Of a DNA stretch of 64,000 nucleotides, positions 62,969 to 64,000 are shown piece after piece (position 1 is the first letter of the stretch; each line of letters opens with the position of its first letter). The position numbers and the translations under genes were made by a program. The notes beneath the pieces were generated by a model. That model saw only the letters and a list, made by a program, of their open reading frames with translations. It searched no databases and was not told the DNA's origin. The DNA is taken from the NCBI RefSeq assembly GCF_025370785.1, contig NZ_JAMXFA010000003.1:62001-126000 (forward strand). Reading direction: 5' to 3'. Source of the stretch: Laspinema olomoucense D3b. GTDB taxonomy: Bacteria; Cyanobacteriota; Cyanobacteriia; Cyanobacteriales; Laspinemataceae.

Positions 62969-64000
62969 AGTCTGGCGTAAATGGCTGGCGGCTTGTCGAT
63001 ACTGCTACAACCAAGCAATTGCATTGTTCAGGTGTGGCAAACGACTAAGCAAGTTGAAATTACGCAACGAAGTGATGCAGGGTGAATTACCCGCATGGGT
63101 TAAAGAAACACCCTGCCACATTCGGCAAAATGCCATCTTCGATGCCTATCTCGCTTTTATCGCCAGTCCTAATGCAAGGTTTAGAAGTTGTCGTGACAGT
63201 TCTCAAGCGATTAAGTTTAATGATGCTAATTTCTCTTCAGGAAGTTGGTATCCAAGACTAACGAAAGGATTAACTTTCAGGGTTTCCGAACCCATCCCTA
63301 AAACTTGTGACCAAGGGACTCAGTTGGTGTTTACCAAAGGTCGATGGTTTGCGGTTTTCCCTGAACCGGTTTCTGTTACTCCAACGGAAGCCACCGGAGT
63401 GATTGCATTAGATCCGGGTGTCCGAACTTTTATGACTGGGTTTGATGGTTCACGGTTTCTGGAATTTGGCTCCGGGGATATTGGACGCATTACTCGGCTA
63501 TGCCAACATTTGGATGATTTAATGAGCCGAATCGCCAAGGAACCCAGTCGCTCAAGGCGGCGACGCATGAGGCAAGCGGCTCAACGAATGAGAACCAAAA
63601 TCCGGAATTTAGTTGATGAAGCCCACAAGCAAATTGCTCATTACTTGACTCACAACTACAGTGTAATTTTTCTGCCCACTTTCGAGACTTCCGATATGGT
63701 TGCCAAGGTGAAGCGGAAAATCAGGTCCAAGACTGCCCGAGCAATGCTAACTTGGGCGCACTATCGATTTAAACTAACCCTGAGACATCAAGCCGAGATA
63801 ACTGGAACCACAGTTGTGGATGTGACTGAAGAATACACCAGCAAAACCTGTACCCACTGTGGTCATGTTCACTCCAAGCTAGGTGGCTCAAAAGTGTTCC
63901 GATGTCCTGAGTGCGGGTTCACTCTACCCAGAGACTGGAACGGTGCTTTTGGAATTTTTCTAAAAGCTTTGCGGGATACCGCCTCTGTTACCTTAATAGG
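62901..64000 (+). CDS. tnpB: IS607/IS605-type TnpB, RNA-guided nuclease family (runs off the window)
   Basis: At least 366 residues from ATG 62901, open to the window end without a stop, so 3' partial. The start LRSKKIRIYPSPELNKVWRK is the usual TnpB N-terminus. RuvC-like active-site residues are visible: aspartate in IALDPGVRTFM, glutamate in FLPTFETSDM and aspartate in RDWNGAFGIF. A zinc finger (CTHCGHV and CPECG) lies between the last two. TnpB proteins cut DNA with an omega-RNA read from the element end, which would lie beyond this window. It overlaps the broken tnpA by 68 bases. No frameshift or internal stop is seen, so this gene may still work although its partner does not. Confidence 0.9.
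   Translation, partial: MDCVSTRLRSKKIRIYPSPELNKVWRKWLAACRYCYNQAIALFRCGKRLSKLKLRNEVMQGELPAWVKETPCHIRQNAIFDAYLAFIASPNARFRSCRDSSQAIKFNDANFSSGSWYPRLTKGLTFRVSEPIPKTCDQGTQLVFTKGRWFAVFPEPVSVTPTEATGVIALDPGVRTFMTGFDGSRFLEFGSGDIGRITRLCQHLDDLMSRIAKEPSRSRRRRMRQAAQRMRTKIRNLVDEAHKQIAHYLTHNYSVIFLPTFETSDMVAKVKRKIRSKTARAMLTWAHYRFKLTLRHQAEITGTTVVDVTEEYTSKTCTHCGHVHSKLGGSKVFRCPECGFTLPRDWNGAFGIFLKALRDTASVTLI

Overview
The window is chromosomal DNA from a cyanobacterium, probably a filamentous Oscillatoriales-type one. Three things point there: the palindrome GCGATCGC (HIP1) recurs throughout; the core genes are cyanobacterial (light-dependent protochlorophyllide reductase, a photosystem II S4-domain protein, small DUF2949- and DUF1816-type proteins, CHASE2 cyclase, multi-PAS kinases); and the intergenic DNA carries heptamer STRR arrays and short palindromic repeats. 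Genus assignment is not possible from sequence reading alone.

Layout. 0.1-7.9 kb (+): two large P-loop proteins of the same AAA-like family, one with an N-terminal HTH and a TIR-like domain and one with a transmembrane segment and about 13 WD40 repeats, separated by a small secreted protein and followed by an orphan Cas6 endoribonuclease with a C-terminal HTH-like tail. No CRISPR array or other cas gene is visible. 8.0-19.1 kb (mostly -): degenerate nucleotidyltransferase-like protein, lnt, gyrA, an HDAC-family deacetylase (+), a DUF262 protein, a cation:proton antiporter with USP domains, and an HD alarmone-hydrolase-like protein. 19.5-23.8 kb: two convergent STAND-type ATPases, one apparently truncated before its sensor domain. 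24-28.6 kb: por, then an accessory block with a HigBA-type toxin-antitoxin pair, a Uma2 nuclease and an overlapping ParA-like ATPase/HEPN gene pair. This is the best candidate for an undescribed conflict system. 28.9-43 kb: VIT/vWA protein, DUF2949 protein, PAS/GAF histidine kinase, class D beta-lactamase, HNH endonuclease with a small partner, HtrA-type protease, Hsp20 with a possible RNA thermometer, and a PBP4-type carboxypeptidase. 43.8-49.8 kb: a 1722-residue multi-PAS kinase followed by a stand-alone response regulator. 49.9-62 kb: housekeeping and small cyanobacterial proteins (thioredoxin, prmA, serA, photosystem II S4 protein, CHASE2 adenylate/guanylate cyclase). 62.3-64 kb: an IS607-type element whose serine recombinase is broken by an in-frame stop inside a 24-bp insertion; its tnpB runs off the window end.

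Functional themes are signal transduction (three sensor or cyclase proteins plus a regulator), envelope biogenesis (lnt, dacB, beta-lactamase, HtrA), and defence or conflict (TIR-AAA, STANDs, HigBA, Uma2, ParA-HEPN, HNH, Cas6). Intergenic regions are rich in inverted repeats, including one pair of MITE-like elements with matching ends and a shared interior motif. The accessory block around 25-28.9 kb and the IS607 region are poor in HIP1 sites compared with their surroundings, which fits horizontal acquisition.
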